Of a stretch of 64,000 nucleotides of DNA, positions 47,493 to 56,965 are shown one piece after another. How positions within the stretch are numbered: position 1 is the stretch's first letter; each line of letters starts with the position of its first letter. The DNA comes from Nocardiopsis sp. FR4 (GTDB lineage: Bacteria; Actinomycetota; Actinomycetes; Streptosporangiales; Streptosporangiaceae): the NCBI RefSeq assembly GCF_009830945.1, contig NZ_VWVV01000003.1, positions 1-64,000 of the forward strand, given 5' to 3'. Position numbers and translations under genes: made by a program. The notes beneath the pieces were generated by a model. The model did not search any database, was not told where the DNA came from, and saw nothing but the letters and a program-made list of their open reading frames with translations.

Positions 47493-47804
47493 ATGCGCCT
47501 GAAGGCCTACCTGATCATCGCCGGTGTCGCCGCGACCGCCCTGTTCGGCGCCGCCCCCGCCTCCGCCGACGACTCCCCGTCCCCCGCTCCCGCCGAGGAG
47601 ACCCACTGCGTGCCGAAGGAGAAGGAGGAGCAGGCTTCCGGGGCCCCCGCGCCCGCCGGGCCCTGCGAAGAGCCCACTCCGGCCGTTCCGGGGGCCGAGC
47701 CGTCCGCCCCGGAGGTCGAACCGTCCGCCCCGGAGGCCACCCCGGCTCCGCCGGAGGCCGCCCCGGCCGCCCCGGTCGAGCAGGACCCGACCTACACCGG
47801 CTGA
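47493..47804 (+). CDS. Small secreted Pro/Glu/Ala-rich protein
   Basis: The 103-residue protein has a clear signal peptide (YLIIAGVAATALFGAAPASA, cut near residue 26). The mature part is Pro-, Glu- and Ala-rich with two Cys (39 and 58) and repeated PSAPE/PAPPE units. It has no enzyme motif. It lies 76 bases behind the L,D-transpeptidase gene on the same strand and may share its transcript. A wall-spanning or surface linker is plausible; the family is not recognised. Confidence 0.65.
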   Translation: MRLKAYLIIAGVAATALFGAAPASADDSPSPAPAEETHCVPKEKEEQASGAPAPAGPCEEPTPAVPGAEPSAPEVEPSAPEATPAPPEAAPAAPVEQDPTYTG

Positions 47805-47852
47805 CCCGCCGCCCCGCGTCGGGGCCTCCCCGCCGCGGAACCCGGGCTGACG

Positions 47853-47882
47853 GGCGGCCGCGCCGGCACCGGCGCGGCCGCC
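47853..47882. terminator. 14-bp perfect inverted repeat between convergent genes
   Basis: Arms 47853-47866 (GGCGGCCGCGCCGG) and 47869-47882 are exactly complementary around CA. The site lies between the rightward small secreted protein gene and the leftward FAD oxidase gene, so a two-way terminator is likely although no T-run is present. Confidence 0.55.
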
Positions 47883-47931
47883 GCCGCGCACGGGGCGCCT
47901 CCGGCGGGAGGGGAGCCCTCCGCCGGCCGGG

Positions 47932-49527
47932 TCAGGAGGCGTCCGCCCCCCGTCCGTTCGCGGGAGCGGACGCCGGCTCGGGCGGCTCGACCGACTGCCG
48001 GTGGCGGAACACGTTGAGCGGGTCCCACCGCTCCTTGACCCGCCGCAGCCGGGGGTAGGCGTCCTTGTAGTAGAGCGTCGACCAGCGGTCCCGCGAGCGG
48101 TTCCACGCCGGGTCGTTGAGGTCGGCGTCGGGGTAGTTGACGTAGCAGCCGTCGGTCGCCTCACCGATCACCGGGACCCCGCCGGTGGCGGCGAAGGTCT
48201 TGCGGTAGATGTCGCGGATCCACGCGATGTGCCTGGTCACCGCCGACTCCGGCTCGGTGCGCTTCCAGTACACCTGGTACTGGAGCTTCAGGACCGAGTC
48301 GCGCTGGGGTACCGCGGTGTCCCGCGGCGGCTGGTTGACGGCACCGCCGTAGGAGTCCACCTGGATGAGGGCCTCCTTGTTGACGTAGTCGGTGTAGTGC
48401 TCCCTGCCCAGGTAGTCCCACATGGCCTCGATCTGCGCCGGGCTGAAGGGCCTGCGCAGGTAGGCCGACTTGTACTTGCCGCACCGGTTCTCACCGGAGC
48501 CGTTCAGCACCTGCGTGGCCGTCAGCCAGGGCAGCCGCCGGGGCGTCAGCATGCCCTGGACCGGAGGGTGCTCGCCCATGGGCGCGGCCATCTGCGCGGA
48601 CTCCGGGGTGAGCGGGCCGTCGACGGTGTCCAGGAACTCCTCCATGGCGCGCCCGCCTCCGGGGTCGTCGGCGTCGACCTGGACGACCAGACCGATCTCG
48701 CCGTTGCTCATGTGGTTGAGCTTGAGCATCGCGAACAGCTTGCCGGAGGCCTCGTCCGGGTCCTGGTGGTCGCGGAAGTACTCGCCGTAGGCCGTGACCA
48801 GGTCGGCGAACTGCCGCTTGGTGAAGTCGGACCACCGCCACGAGCGGCCGGTCAGCAGTACGTGGGACGGGGGCTCGGGCAGGTCGCGGAACCAGAAGCG
48901 GGTGACCAGCCCGAAGTTGCCGCCACCGCCGCCGGTGTGCGCCCACAGCAGGTCGCGCCGGTCGGGGTCGGGGTCGTCGCGCGTGGCCAGGACGAGTTCC
49001 ACGGAGCGGTCGGGGCGCACCACCGCCACCTCCACCGCGTACAGGTAGTCCACGGTGAGCCCGTGCTGGCGCGAGAGCAGGCCGAAGCCGCCGCCGGTCA
49101 CGTGGCCGCCCGTCCCCACCGAGTAGCAGGATCCGCCCGGCAGGGCCCGCCCGCTGAGCGGGTACAGGTGGCTGTAGACGTGCCAGTTGGTGGCCCCCGC
49201 CTCCACGCAGTACGCCTCCAGGCCGGGGTCGTGGTAGACCCCGCACATGGGGCTGACGTCCAGGATCACGCGGACGTCGTCACCGCAGACGAAGTCCTCG
49301 TAGCAGTGGCCGCCCGAACGCACGGTGACGCGCGTACGGGAGCCGTCCCCGCCGTCCTGGTTCACCGCCTCGGACAGGGCGCGCGCCGCGCCCTCGGGCG
49401 AGCCCACCAGCCGGACGTAGTCGGGCCGGGCGATCCAGCGCTGGTTGAACCCCCGGTTCAGCGCCGGGTAGCGGCTGTCGGAGGGCGAAACGGTGGTCAG
49501 GGGAGGAATGCCGTGGTCACGGGTCAT
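47932..49527 (-). CDS. Berberine-bridge-enzyme-like FAD oxidase (bicovalent flavin)
   Basis: The 531-residue flavoprotein has a PCMH-type FAD domain (about 35-215) and a C-terminal BBE domain (NYPDADLNDPAWN...YYKDAYPRLRRVKERWDPLNVFRH). Both attachment residues for bicovalent FAD are present: His74 in RSGGHCYE and Cys134 in GGSCYSVGTGGH. The enzymes oxidise sugars, alcohols or alkaloid-like compounds with O2. I use the ATG at 49527; an in-frame ATG at 49557 adds ten residues. No signal peptide is seen. It diverges from another FAD enzyme gene, but no pathway is evident. Confidence 0.88.
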   Translation of the reverse strand: MTRDHGIPPLTTVSPSDSRYPALNRGFNQRWIARPDYVRLVGSPEGAARALSEAVNQDGGDGSRTRVTVRSGGHCYEDFVCGDDVRVILDVSPMCGVYHDPGLEAYCVEAGATNWHVYSHLYPLSGRALPGGSCYSVGTGGHVTGGGFGLLSRQHGLTVDYLYAVEVAVVRPDRSVELVLATRDDPDPDRRDLLWAHTGGGGGNFGLVTRFWFRDLPEPPSHVLLTGRSWRWSDFTKRQFADLVTAYGEYFRDHQDPDEASGKLFAMLKLNHMSNGEIGLVVQVDADDPGGGRAMEEFLDTVDGPLTPESAQMAAPMGEHPPVQGMLTPRRLPWLTATQVLNGSGENRCGKYKSAYLRRPFSPAQIEAMWDYLGREHYTDYVNKEALIQVDSYGGAVNQPPRDTAVPQRDSVLKLQYQVYWKRTEPESAVTRHIAWIRDIYRKTFAATGGVPVIGEATDGCYVNYPDADLNDPAWNRSRDRWSTLYYKDAYPRLRRVKERWDPLNVFRHRQSVEPPEPASAPANGRGADAS

Positions 49528-49753
49528 GCGGGCCGCCTGTGCTGAGAGGTGCGACAAGACACCCCTTCGTTACCCTGCGTGAGGGGACGCGAAAAGCAAT
49601 CATGCGCTTCTCCGGAGTTACGGACGGTGGCGGGCGTCCGTAAGCGGGCCGGTTCCGGCACCGAAAGGGGCCGCGGACGCACGCTCCCCCGCCCGGCACG
49701 GCGCGCCGGGCGGAGTACCGGACCGGCGGGCACCGCTGATCTACGCTGGCCGC

Positions 49754-51004
49754 ATGAGTGATCTGCGCTGCGACGCCGTGGTCGTGGGAGCGGGCGTGGC
49801 CGGGCTGGTCGCCGCGGTCGACCTCGCCGCCGCCGGACTCGACGTCACCGTCGTGGAGGCCGAGGAGAGCGTGGGGGGACGCGTCCGCAGCACCGTGCGG
49901 GACGGCTACGTGCTCGACCGCGGCTTCCAGGTCCTCAACACCGCCTACCCGGCGGTCCGCCGGCGCCTGGACCTGGACGCCCTGCGGCTGCGGTCCTTCC
50001 CCAAGGGCATGGCGGTGCGCACCGACCGCGGGCTGCTGCGCCTGCGCGCGACACCCTCCGGAGCCCTGTCGTCGCTGTCCCTGCTCTCCGGATCGCTCGT
50101 GCGTACCTCCGACCTCCTGCGCCTGCTGGCCATGGTGGCCGGGGACGCCCTGGAGCCCGCCGACCGGCTCAAGAGGCGGCCCGAGACCGACACGCTCACC
50201 GCGCTGCGCGAGCGCGGCCTCGGCCGGCGGGCGGTCAACACGCTGGTCCGTCCCTTCCTCACCGGCGTCTTCCTCGACGAGTCCCTGAGTACCTCCAGCC
50301 GGGTCAACGACCTGGTCTGGCGCAGCTTCGCGCGGGGACGCCTGACCGTGCCCGAGGCGGGGATCCAGGCCGTGTCCGAGCAGCTGGCCGCCCGGGCCGG
50401 GGGAGCGCGGTTCCTGCTGGGGACGCCCGTGCACGAGGTGGCGCCCGGACGGGTGCGGACCGAGGCCGGGACCGTGCGGGCCCGCGCCGTCGTGGTCGCC
50501 GTCGGCCCGGGCGCGGTCCACCGGCTCCTGCCCTCGCTGCCCGCCCCGGTGCTGCGGCCCGCCACCACCTACTTCCACACCCGGCCCGTCCGCCCGAGGG
50601 AGGAACCCCTCCTGCACGTGGACGGCCGCTCCCGGCGCGGCACCACCAAGCTGACCAGCGTCATGGTGATGACGGCCACCGCCCCGTCCTACGCCCCGCC
50701 CGGACGCGCCCTCATCGCCTCCTCCACCGTGGGGCCGGAGCAGCCGCCGGAGGCCGCGGTGCGCGCCGAGGCCGCCCGGATCCTGGGCACCGGCGGCGGG
50801 GACTGGGAGCACCTGGACACCGTGCACGTCCCCGACGCCCTGCCCGCCGCGCCGCCGCCCATGGGCGACCTGCGCCGCCCCGTCACCCTGGCGGAGGGCC
50901 TCTACGTGGCTGGGGACCACCGGGACACGCCCTCGCTCCAGGGGGCCATGGTCAGCGGGGGACGGGCCGCCGCGGCGGTGCTGGCCGACCTCGCCGGGGA
51001 CTGA
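49754..51004 (+). CDS. FAD-dependent amine-oxidase/phytoene-desaturase-like oxidoreductase
   Basis: The 416-residue protein begins with the dinucleotide fold VVVGAGVAGLVAAVDLAAAG and the following VVEAEESVGGRVRS, typical of amine oxidases, protoporphyrinogen oxidases and carotenoid desaturases. The C-terminal flavin motif is LAEGLYVAGDHRDTPSLQGAMVSGGRAA. Its length fits the group. The substrate cannot be assigned. The divergent neighbour is also an FAD enzyme. The ATG is the first codon of the conserved fold. Confidence 0.85.
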   Translation: MSDLRCDAVVVGAGVAGLVAAVDLAAAGLDVTVVEAEESVGGRVRSTVRDGYVLDRGFQVLNTAYPAVRRRLDLDALRLRSFPKGMAVRTDRGLLRLRATPSGALSSLSLLSGSLVRTSDLLRLLAMVAGDALEPADRLKRRPETDTLTALRERGLGRRAVNTLVRPFLTGVFLDESLSTSSRVNDLVWRSFARGRLTVPEAGIQAVSEQLAARAGGARFLLGTPVHEVAPGRVRTEAGTVRARAVVVAVGPGAVHRLLPSLPAPVLRPATTYFHTRPVRPREEPLLHVDGRSRRGTTKLTSVMVMTATAPSYAPPGRALIASSTVGPEQPPEAAVRAEAARILGTGGGDWEHLDTVHVPDALPAAPPPMGDLRRPVTLAEGLYVAGDHRDTPSLQGAMVSGGRAAAAVLADLAGD

Positions 51005-51125
51005 GCGACCGCTCCGGGCCGGTCCCCGTTCCGGGGGGCACCGTGCGCGACGGTGCCCCGGGACCGGCTCGGCGCCGTCTCCGCCCGCCTGCCGAGTGCC
51101 TCCTGCTACGCCGGTCGAGGTCACG

Positions 51126-51287
51126 ATGGCCGGGAGGCGGGGGCGGGGCGCCGGTGCGGCGGACTTCACCGAGGAGGAAGGGCTTCGCACCGATATCGCC
51201 GAACACGCGGTCCGCGCGCTGGAGGAGTCCGGGTGGCGGCCCGGGGCGCGGCGCCGATGGCGTCTCCCTGCCCGCAATGACGCTTGA
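51126..51287 (+). CDS. Possible small protein upstream of the RHH operon
   Basis: The 315-bp gap 51005-51319 holds an ATG frame of 53 residues with GAGG just upstream. Its middle part (DFTEEEGLRTDIAEHAVRALEESG) looks helical and protein-like, while the rest is Arg/Gly-rich. The frame ends at the -35 element of the next promoter. It could be a real small gene, a remnant or chance. Nothing else is seen in the gap apart from the promoter. Confidence 0.25.
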   Translation: MAGRRGRGAGAADFTEEEGLRTDIAEHAVRALEESGWRPGARRRWRLPARNDA

Positions 51288-51323
51288 CATGACGTCACTT
51301 ATGGCGCCATGATGACATCATGG
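51284..51323 (+). promoter_or_regulatory. Leaderless promoter overlapped by palindromic operators
   Basis: TTGACA (51284-51289) and CATGAT (51308-51313) are 18 bases apart. The expected start of transcription falls at the ATG of the next gene (51320), so the mRNA is probably leaderless. Three palindromes overlap the promoter: TGACGTCA (51290-51297), ATGGCGCCAT (51301-51310) and the 17-base CCATGATG-A-CATCATGG (51307-51323), which includes the start codon. Confidence 0.6.
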
Positions 51324-51853
51324 ATCTGATGCCGTATGTCGACGAACTCCGCCGCCAGCTCATGGTGGCCGCCGAAGCCGGGGACGAGGACACCCGGGCC
51401 ACCGCCGAGCGCCTCAGCGCGGCCCTGGAATCCGCCGCGCGGCTGACCCTGCTGGAGGCCCTGTCCGCCGCCGCGGACGAGATCACCCGCGACCTCGCCC
51501 CCGGATCGGTCGAGCTTCGGCTGCGCGGGCGCCAGCCCGACTTCATCGTGACGTCACCCGAGTTCGACGACGTCGACGAGGGTGGCATCACGACGCCACA
51601 TCCGCACCTGGGTGACGCCGGGGAACCCGGGGGGCAGCTCCGGGCCGGGGACGAGGACGGGGGCACGTCGCGGATCACCCTCCGCCTGCCCGACCGCCTC
51701 AAGCCGCGGGTCGAGGAGGCGGCCCGCGCCGAGGGGCTCTCGGTCAACGCCTGGCTCGTGCGCGCCGTGGGAGCGGCGCTCGACGGCGGCAGGCGCCGCC
51801 CCGAGGGCCGGGCGCGCCAGGTCGGCCGCGGCTACACCGGCTGGGCCCGCTGA
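51320..51853 (+). CDS. Ribbon-helix-helix protein, probable autorepressor
   Basis: The 177-residue protein has a helical N-terminus (about 1-60) and a middle region that may bind a ligand. The C-terminal ribbon-helix-helix (about 112-155) reads SRITLRLPDRLKPRVEEAARAEGLSVNAWLVRAVGAAL and is like HicB/Arc-type DNA-binding domains. Palindromes covering its own promoter and start codon imply autoregulation. A further GTGACGTCAC palindrome lies inside the gene at 51548-51557. It leads an operon with a DUF4097 protein and a Drr-type ABC transporter, so it probably controls all of them. No toxin gene is adjacent, which argues against a toxin-antitoxin role. Confidence 0.75.
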   Translation: MDLMPYVDELRRQLMVAAEAGDEDTRATAERLSAALESAARLTLLEALSAAADEITRDLAPGSVELRLRGRQPDFIVTSPEFDDVDEGGITTPHPHLGDAGEPGGQLRAGDEDGGTSRITLRLPDRLKPRVEEAARAEGLSVNAWLVRAVGAALDGGRRRPEGRARQVGRGYTGWAR

Positions 51854-51929
51854 CCGGACCCGACCGACTTCCTCCACCACGTCTCCCATCAGCGGAGACA
51901 TCCACCACCGCCATTCCAGGGAGACAGCC

Positions 51930-52724
51930 ATGCCAACTTTCGACACCCCCGGACCGGTCACCGCCGACATCAACCTGATCGCCGGAGCCGTCCAGATCCA
52001 CGCCGGAGACCACACCGAGACCACCGTCGAGGTCCGCCCGCGCGACGCCGCCAAGGAGAGCGACGTGCGGGCCGCCGAGCAGGTCGAGGTCGACCACGCC
52101 GGAGGACGCCTGCATGTGCGGGACTCCTCCACCTCGGCCCTGGGCCGGATGTTCCGCAAGGGCACGGTCGACATCACCGTCGAACTGCCCGCGGGCTCGC
52201 GCGTCCGCTTCACGGGCGACTACGCCAACGTCCGCTGCGAGGGCCTCCTGAGCGCCGCGGCGATCACCAACTCCACCGGCAACATCGCCGTGGACCGCGC
52301 CACCGGCGACGTCGAGCTCACCACGGGGCACGGCTGGATCCGGGTGGGCGAGGTCGGCGGCTCCGCCGAGGTCAAGACCACCACCGGCACCATCACCCTC
52401 GGCACGGTGGCCGGAGAGCTCCGGGCGAAGTCCGCGCACGGCGACATCGCCGTCGAGCGGGCGCTGGCCTCCGCCACCGTCCGCAACAGTTACGGCAGCG
52501 TCCGGCTCGGCCAGGTGGTCAGCGGCCGCGTCGACCTGGAGAACTCCTACGGCGAACTGGAGATCGGCGTCCGCGAGGGCACCGCCGCCTGGTTGGACGT
52601 GGTCTCCACCAAGGGCGTCGTGCGCAGTTCCCTGGAGGCCGCCGAGGAGCCCGCCCCCGCCGAGGAGACCGTCCAGGTCCGCGCCCGCACGGTGCACGGC
52701 GACATCACGGTCCACCGGTCCTGA
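51930..52724 (+). CDS. DUF4097 family beta-strand-repeat protein
   Basis: The 264-residue protein is almost entirely beta. Repeated units such as ANVRCEGLLSAAAITNSTGNIAVDRATGDVELTTGHGWIRV and ATVRNSYGSVRLGQVVSGRVDLENSYGELEIGV are typical of the DUF4097 adhesin-like beta helix. No signal peptide or membrane helix is seen, so it is probably cytoplasmic here. AGGGAGA precedes the ATG. It sits between the ribbon-helix-helix gene and a Drr-type transporter, a combination seen in actinobacteria as far as I know. Its role is unknown. Confidence 0.78.
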   Translation: MPTFDTPGPVTADINLIAGAVQIHAGDHTETTVEVRPRDAAKESDVRAAEQVEVDHAGGRLHVRDSSTSALGRMFRKGTVDITVELPAGSRVRFTGDYANVRCEGLLSAAAITNSTGNIAVDRATGDVELTTGHGWIRVGEVGGSAEVKTTTGTITLGTVAGELRAKSAHGDIAVERALASATVRNSYGSVRLGQVVSGRVDLENSYGELEIGVREGTAAWLDVVSTKGVVRSSLEAAEEPAPAEETVQVRARTVHGDITVHRS

Positions 52725-52743
52725 CCCGAGGAGAAGACGGACA

Positions 52744-53705
<962 letters not shown>

Positions 53706-53709
<4 letters not shown>

Positions 53710-54494
53710 CCGCCCTCACCCACGCCGTCGGCGACTCGGCCACGATGGTCTCCCGCCAGCTGCGGCGCATGCTCCGCTACCCGTCCATGACGCTGATCCT
53801 GGCCGGGACGCCGATCCTCCTGCTCCTGCTGTTCGTGTACGTCTTCGGCGGGGCCATGGGCACCGGAGCGGGCGCCGCCGCCAGCCGCGCCGACTACCTC
53901 GACTACGTCGCCCCCGGGATCATGCTGATCGCGGTGGCGAGCGCGGCGCAGGGAACGGCCATCTCGGTGGCCATGGACATGACCGAGGGCATCGTCGCCC
54001 GCTTCCGCACCATGGCCATCGCCCGGGTGTCGGTCCTGACCGGCCACGTCGTCGGGAGCCTGGTCCAGACGATGCTGATCACGGCCCTGGTCACCGGGGT
54101 GGCGCTGCTCATCGGCTTCCGTCCCACGGCCGGACCGGCCGAGTGGCTGGCCGCCGCCGGCCTGCTGGCGCTGGTCTCGTTCGCCCTGACGTGGCTGTCG
54201 GTGGCCCTGGGCCTGGTGTCCAAGACCGTCGAGTCCGCGAGCAACCTACCCATGCCGCTGGTCTTCCTGCCCTTCCTGGGCAGCGGCTTCGCGCCGACCG
54301 AGACGCTGCCGGCCGGGCTGCGCTGGTTCGCCGAGTACCAGCCGTTCACGCCGATCATCGAGACCCTGCGCGGGCTGCTGATGGGGACCGGGACCGGGAA
54401 CAGCGGGACCCTCGCGGTCGCCTGGTGCCTCGGCATCGCGCTGCTCTCCTACCTCTGGGCGAAGAGGCTCTACAACCGCGACCCGGCCGCCTAG
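53706..54494 (+). CDS. DrrB-like ABC-2 family permease
   Basis: The 262-residue membrane protein has about six hydrophobic segments, beginning with MTLILAGTPILLLLLFVYVFGGAM. The central APGIMLIAVASAAQGTAISVAMDMTEGIVARFRTMAI and the later PLVFLPFLGSGFAPTETLPAGLRWFAEYQPFTPIIETLRGLL are hallmark ABC-2/DrrB regions. It forms the channel for the upstream ATPase. A strong hairpin terminator follows. Confidence 0.9.
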
Positions 54495-54539
54495 GGCCGG
54501 TCCCGGCCGGGGCTCCCCGGCTCCGGACCAGGGAGAACC

Positions 54540-54576
54540 CGGGGCTCCTCTCCTCCCTCCGAGGAGAGGAGCCCCG
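54540..54576. terminator. Bidirectional 16-bp hairpin terminator
   Basis: A perfect 16-bp stem (arms 54540-54555 and 54561-54576, core GGGGCTCCTCTCC) with loop CCTCC separates the rightward permease gene from the leftward TetR gene. It should end both transcripts. Confidence 0.7.
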
Positions 54577-54597
54577 TCCCGCCGCGCGGATTCCCGC

Positions 54598-55209
54598 TCA
54601 CGCGCCGGGCGCCGAGCGGATCTCCGCACTCTGCTCCGTGCCGGAACCCGCTGCGGCCAGGGCGGCGTCGATGAGCACCTCGGCGGCCTCGCGTGCCCGG
54701 TCGGCCGCCTCCGCCTGACCGGTGATCGCGGCGGTGGTCTGGGCGCCCTCCGCCAGGAGGGCCAGCTGCGCGGCCAGCGAGGGGTCGGCGCCGATCCGCT
54801 CCACCAGCTCGCCCAGGTAGCGCTGGAAGGACACCTTGTGCTCGCGTGCGATGCCGGCGACGTCGGAGTTGACCGTTCCCAGTTCGGCGAAGGCGTTGAT
54901 GAACCCGCACCCCCGGAAGTCCTCCTCGCAGAACCAGTCGGACAGGAACCCGTAGACCGCCAGCAGTTTCTCCCGGGGCGTGCCCGCCGCGTCCACGTGT
55001 GCGTCCAGCCCCTCGGCCCACAGGCGCCTGCGGTGGCGCAGGACCGCCATGACGATGTCGTCCTTGGAGGGGAAGAGCTGGTAGAGGCGGCGCAGGGAGA
55101 CCCCCGCCGCGTCCCGCAGCTGGTCCATGCCCACGGACGAGAAGCCCCGCGTGTAGTAGAGCCGGTCGGCCGCGGCGATGATGCGCTGACGGTACTCCTC
55201 ATTGTCCAT
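54598..55209 (-). CDS. TetR family repressor, divergent from an alpha/beta hydrolase gene
   Basis: The 203-residue protein has a TetR helix-turn-helix (about 8-52, FSSVGMDQLRDAAGVSLRRLYQLFPSKDDIV) and a helical ligand domain with FCEEDFRGCGFINAFAELG. I chose the ATG at 55209; in-frame codons further upstream cross the first operator. Three copies of GAGAACGATCRTTCTC in the 121-bp gap to the divergent hydrolase gene are the obvious binding sites, so it probably represses both genes. Confidence 0.88.
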   Translation of the reverse strand: MDNEEYRQRIIAAADRLYYTRGFSSVGMDQLRDAAGVSLRRLYQLFPSKDDIVMAVLRHRRRLWAEGLDAHVDAAGTPREKLLAVYGFLSDWFCEEDFRGCGFINAFAELGTVNSDVAGIAREHKVSFQRYLGELVERIGADPSLAAQLALLAEGAQTTAAITGQAEAADRAREAAEVLIDAALAAAGSGTEQSAEIRSAPGA

Positions 55210-55229
55210 GCCACCAGTGTACTTGCGCT

Positions 55230-56167
<938 letters not shown>

Positions 56168-56628
56168 GCCCTCACCACAGGGCCCCGGGAGCGACCGCGC
56201 CCCCGGGGCCCCTGCCGCGCGCGGTGTCCGCGGTCAGACCGTGGTCGACTGTGTCACCCCAGGTCACCAATACCCCGTCGAGGGCGCGGAAGCCACCCTT
56301 CACCGCGTATGCGCAACGCCGCCGCAAGCGGGCTCCCGGGCGAGTCATCGGTGCCGGCCCGCCGCCGCGCGGGCCGCCGTTCGCGGTGGTGGTTCCCGGG
56401 CCGACCCCGGCCATGGGCTCCTCATACTCCGACCGCTCGGGACTCCCCCGCCGACGTTTCCTGGGCCGGTGTCCGCCCTGCCCGGGGCAGGACTCGGGCG
56501 GGCCGTGTCCGCGGCGGCCGGTGATGTCACCCGAGGGGGCGCGTCGACACCCGTGCGGTAGGAGGACCAGGGCGAAATCGCCCGTATCGGTTCGATGGCC
56601 CGGTGCTCCTCGCGGCCGTCCCCGGTCA
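56168..56628. other. Intergenic region with a hairpin, no gene seen
   Basis: The 461-bp gap follows the hydrolase gene. It begins with the terminator at 56180-56211. The rest has no convincing codon pattern on either strand. It may include the lost 3' part of the truncated membrane protein gene at 56629. Confidence 0.4.
56180..56211 (+). terminator. Hairpin terminator of the hydrolase gene
   Basis: A 10-bp stem GGGCCCCGGG (56180-56189) / CCCGGGGCCC (56202-56211) lies 13 bases past the stop. Confidence 0.6.
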
Positions 56629-56862
56629 TCACCTCCGGTTCCACACGGTCACGAGGTAGATGACGATCGCGTTGCGGTCGCCCGCGATCTCGGCCGACCC
56701 CCAGTCGGGATAGGCGGCAGCCACGTGCCGCTCGATCGAGCCGAAGATCCACAGGTCGAGGAGCGGCAGCACGATGCAGACCAACTGCAGGCCCGCGTCG
56801 ATCTGCGCTGCCTGGACCACGGACTGCCAGCGCCCCGTGCGGGTCTTGTTCTGCACGTCCAT
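56629..56862 (-). CDS. Small membrane protein, possibly truncated
   Basis: The 77-residue product starts at an ATG with GGAGGG five bases upstream. It has one membrane segment (about 25-43, LQLVCIVLPLLDLWIFG), a loop with RHVAAAYPDW, and a second hydrophobic start (NAIVIYLVTVW) that is cut off by a stop four codons later. Losing the protein in mid-helix suggests that a longer membrane protein has been truncated. It diverges from the MFS pump across operators shared with two TetR genes, so it may belong to that regulon. I do not recognise the family. Confidence 0.55.
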   Translation of the reverse strand: MDVQNKTRTGRWQSVVQAAQIDAGLQLVCIVLPLLDLWIFGSIERHVAAAYPDWGSAEIAGDRNAIVIYLVTVWNRR

Positions 56863-56902
56863 CGGAACCCTCCGTTTGTTCATGCGTTCTGCCGACGAGT
56901 CT

Positions 56903-56946
56903 CTTACGGTGTATGTTTAAGTTCCACACTGCTCTTACGTCGTAAG
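56903..56946. promoter_or_regulatory. Operators of the MFS pump promoter (CTTACnnnGTAAG)
   Basis: CTTACGTCGTAAG (56934-56946) is a perfect 13-bp site 19 bases before the pump start. CTTACGGTGTATG (56903-56915) is a weaker copy, centred 31 bp away. The same motif precedes both downstream TetR genes. Confidence 0.65.
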
Positions 56947-56965
56947 TCTCTGCGAGGAGGAAGAG

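Noticed and set aside
47853-47882. A classical rho-independent terminator with a T-run.
   Set aside because: The stem is perfect but no T-rich tail follows on either strand. It is listed only as a probable terminator hairpin.
51320-51853. A HicAB-type toxin-antitoxin system.
   Set aside because: The ribbon-helix-helix end fits, but no HicA-like or other toxin gene is adjacent and the protein heads a transporter operon.
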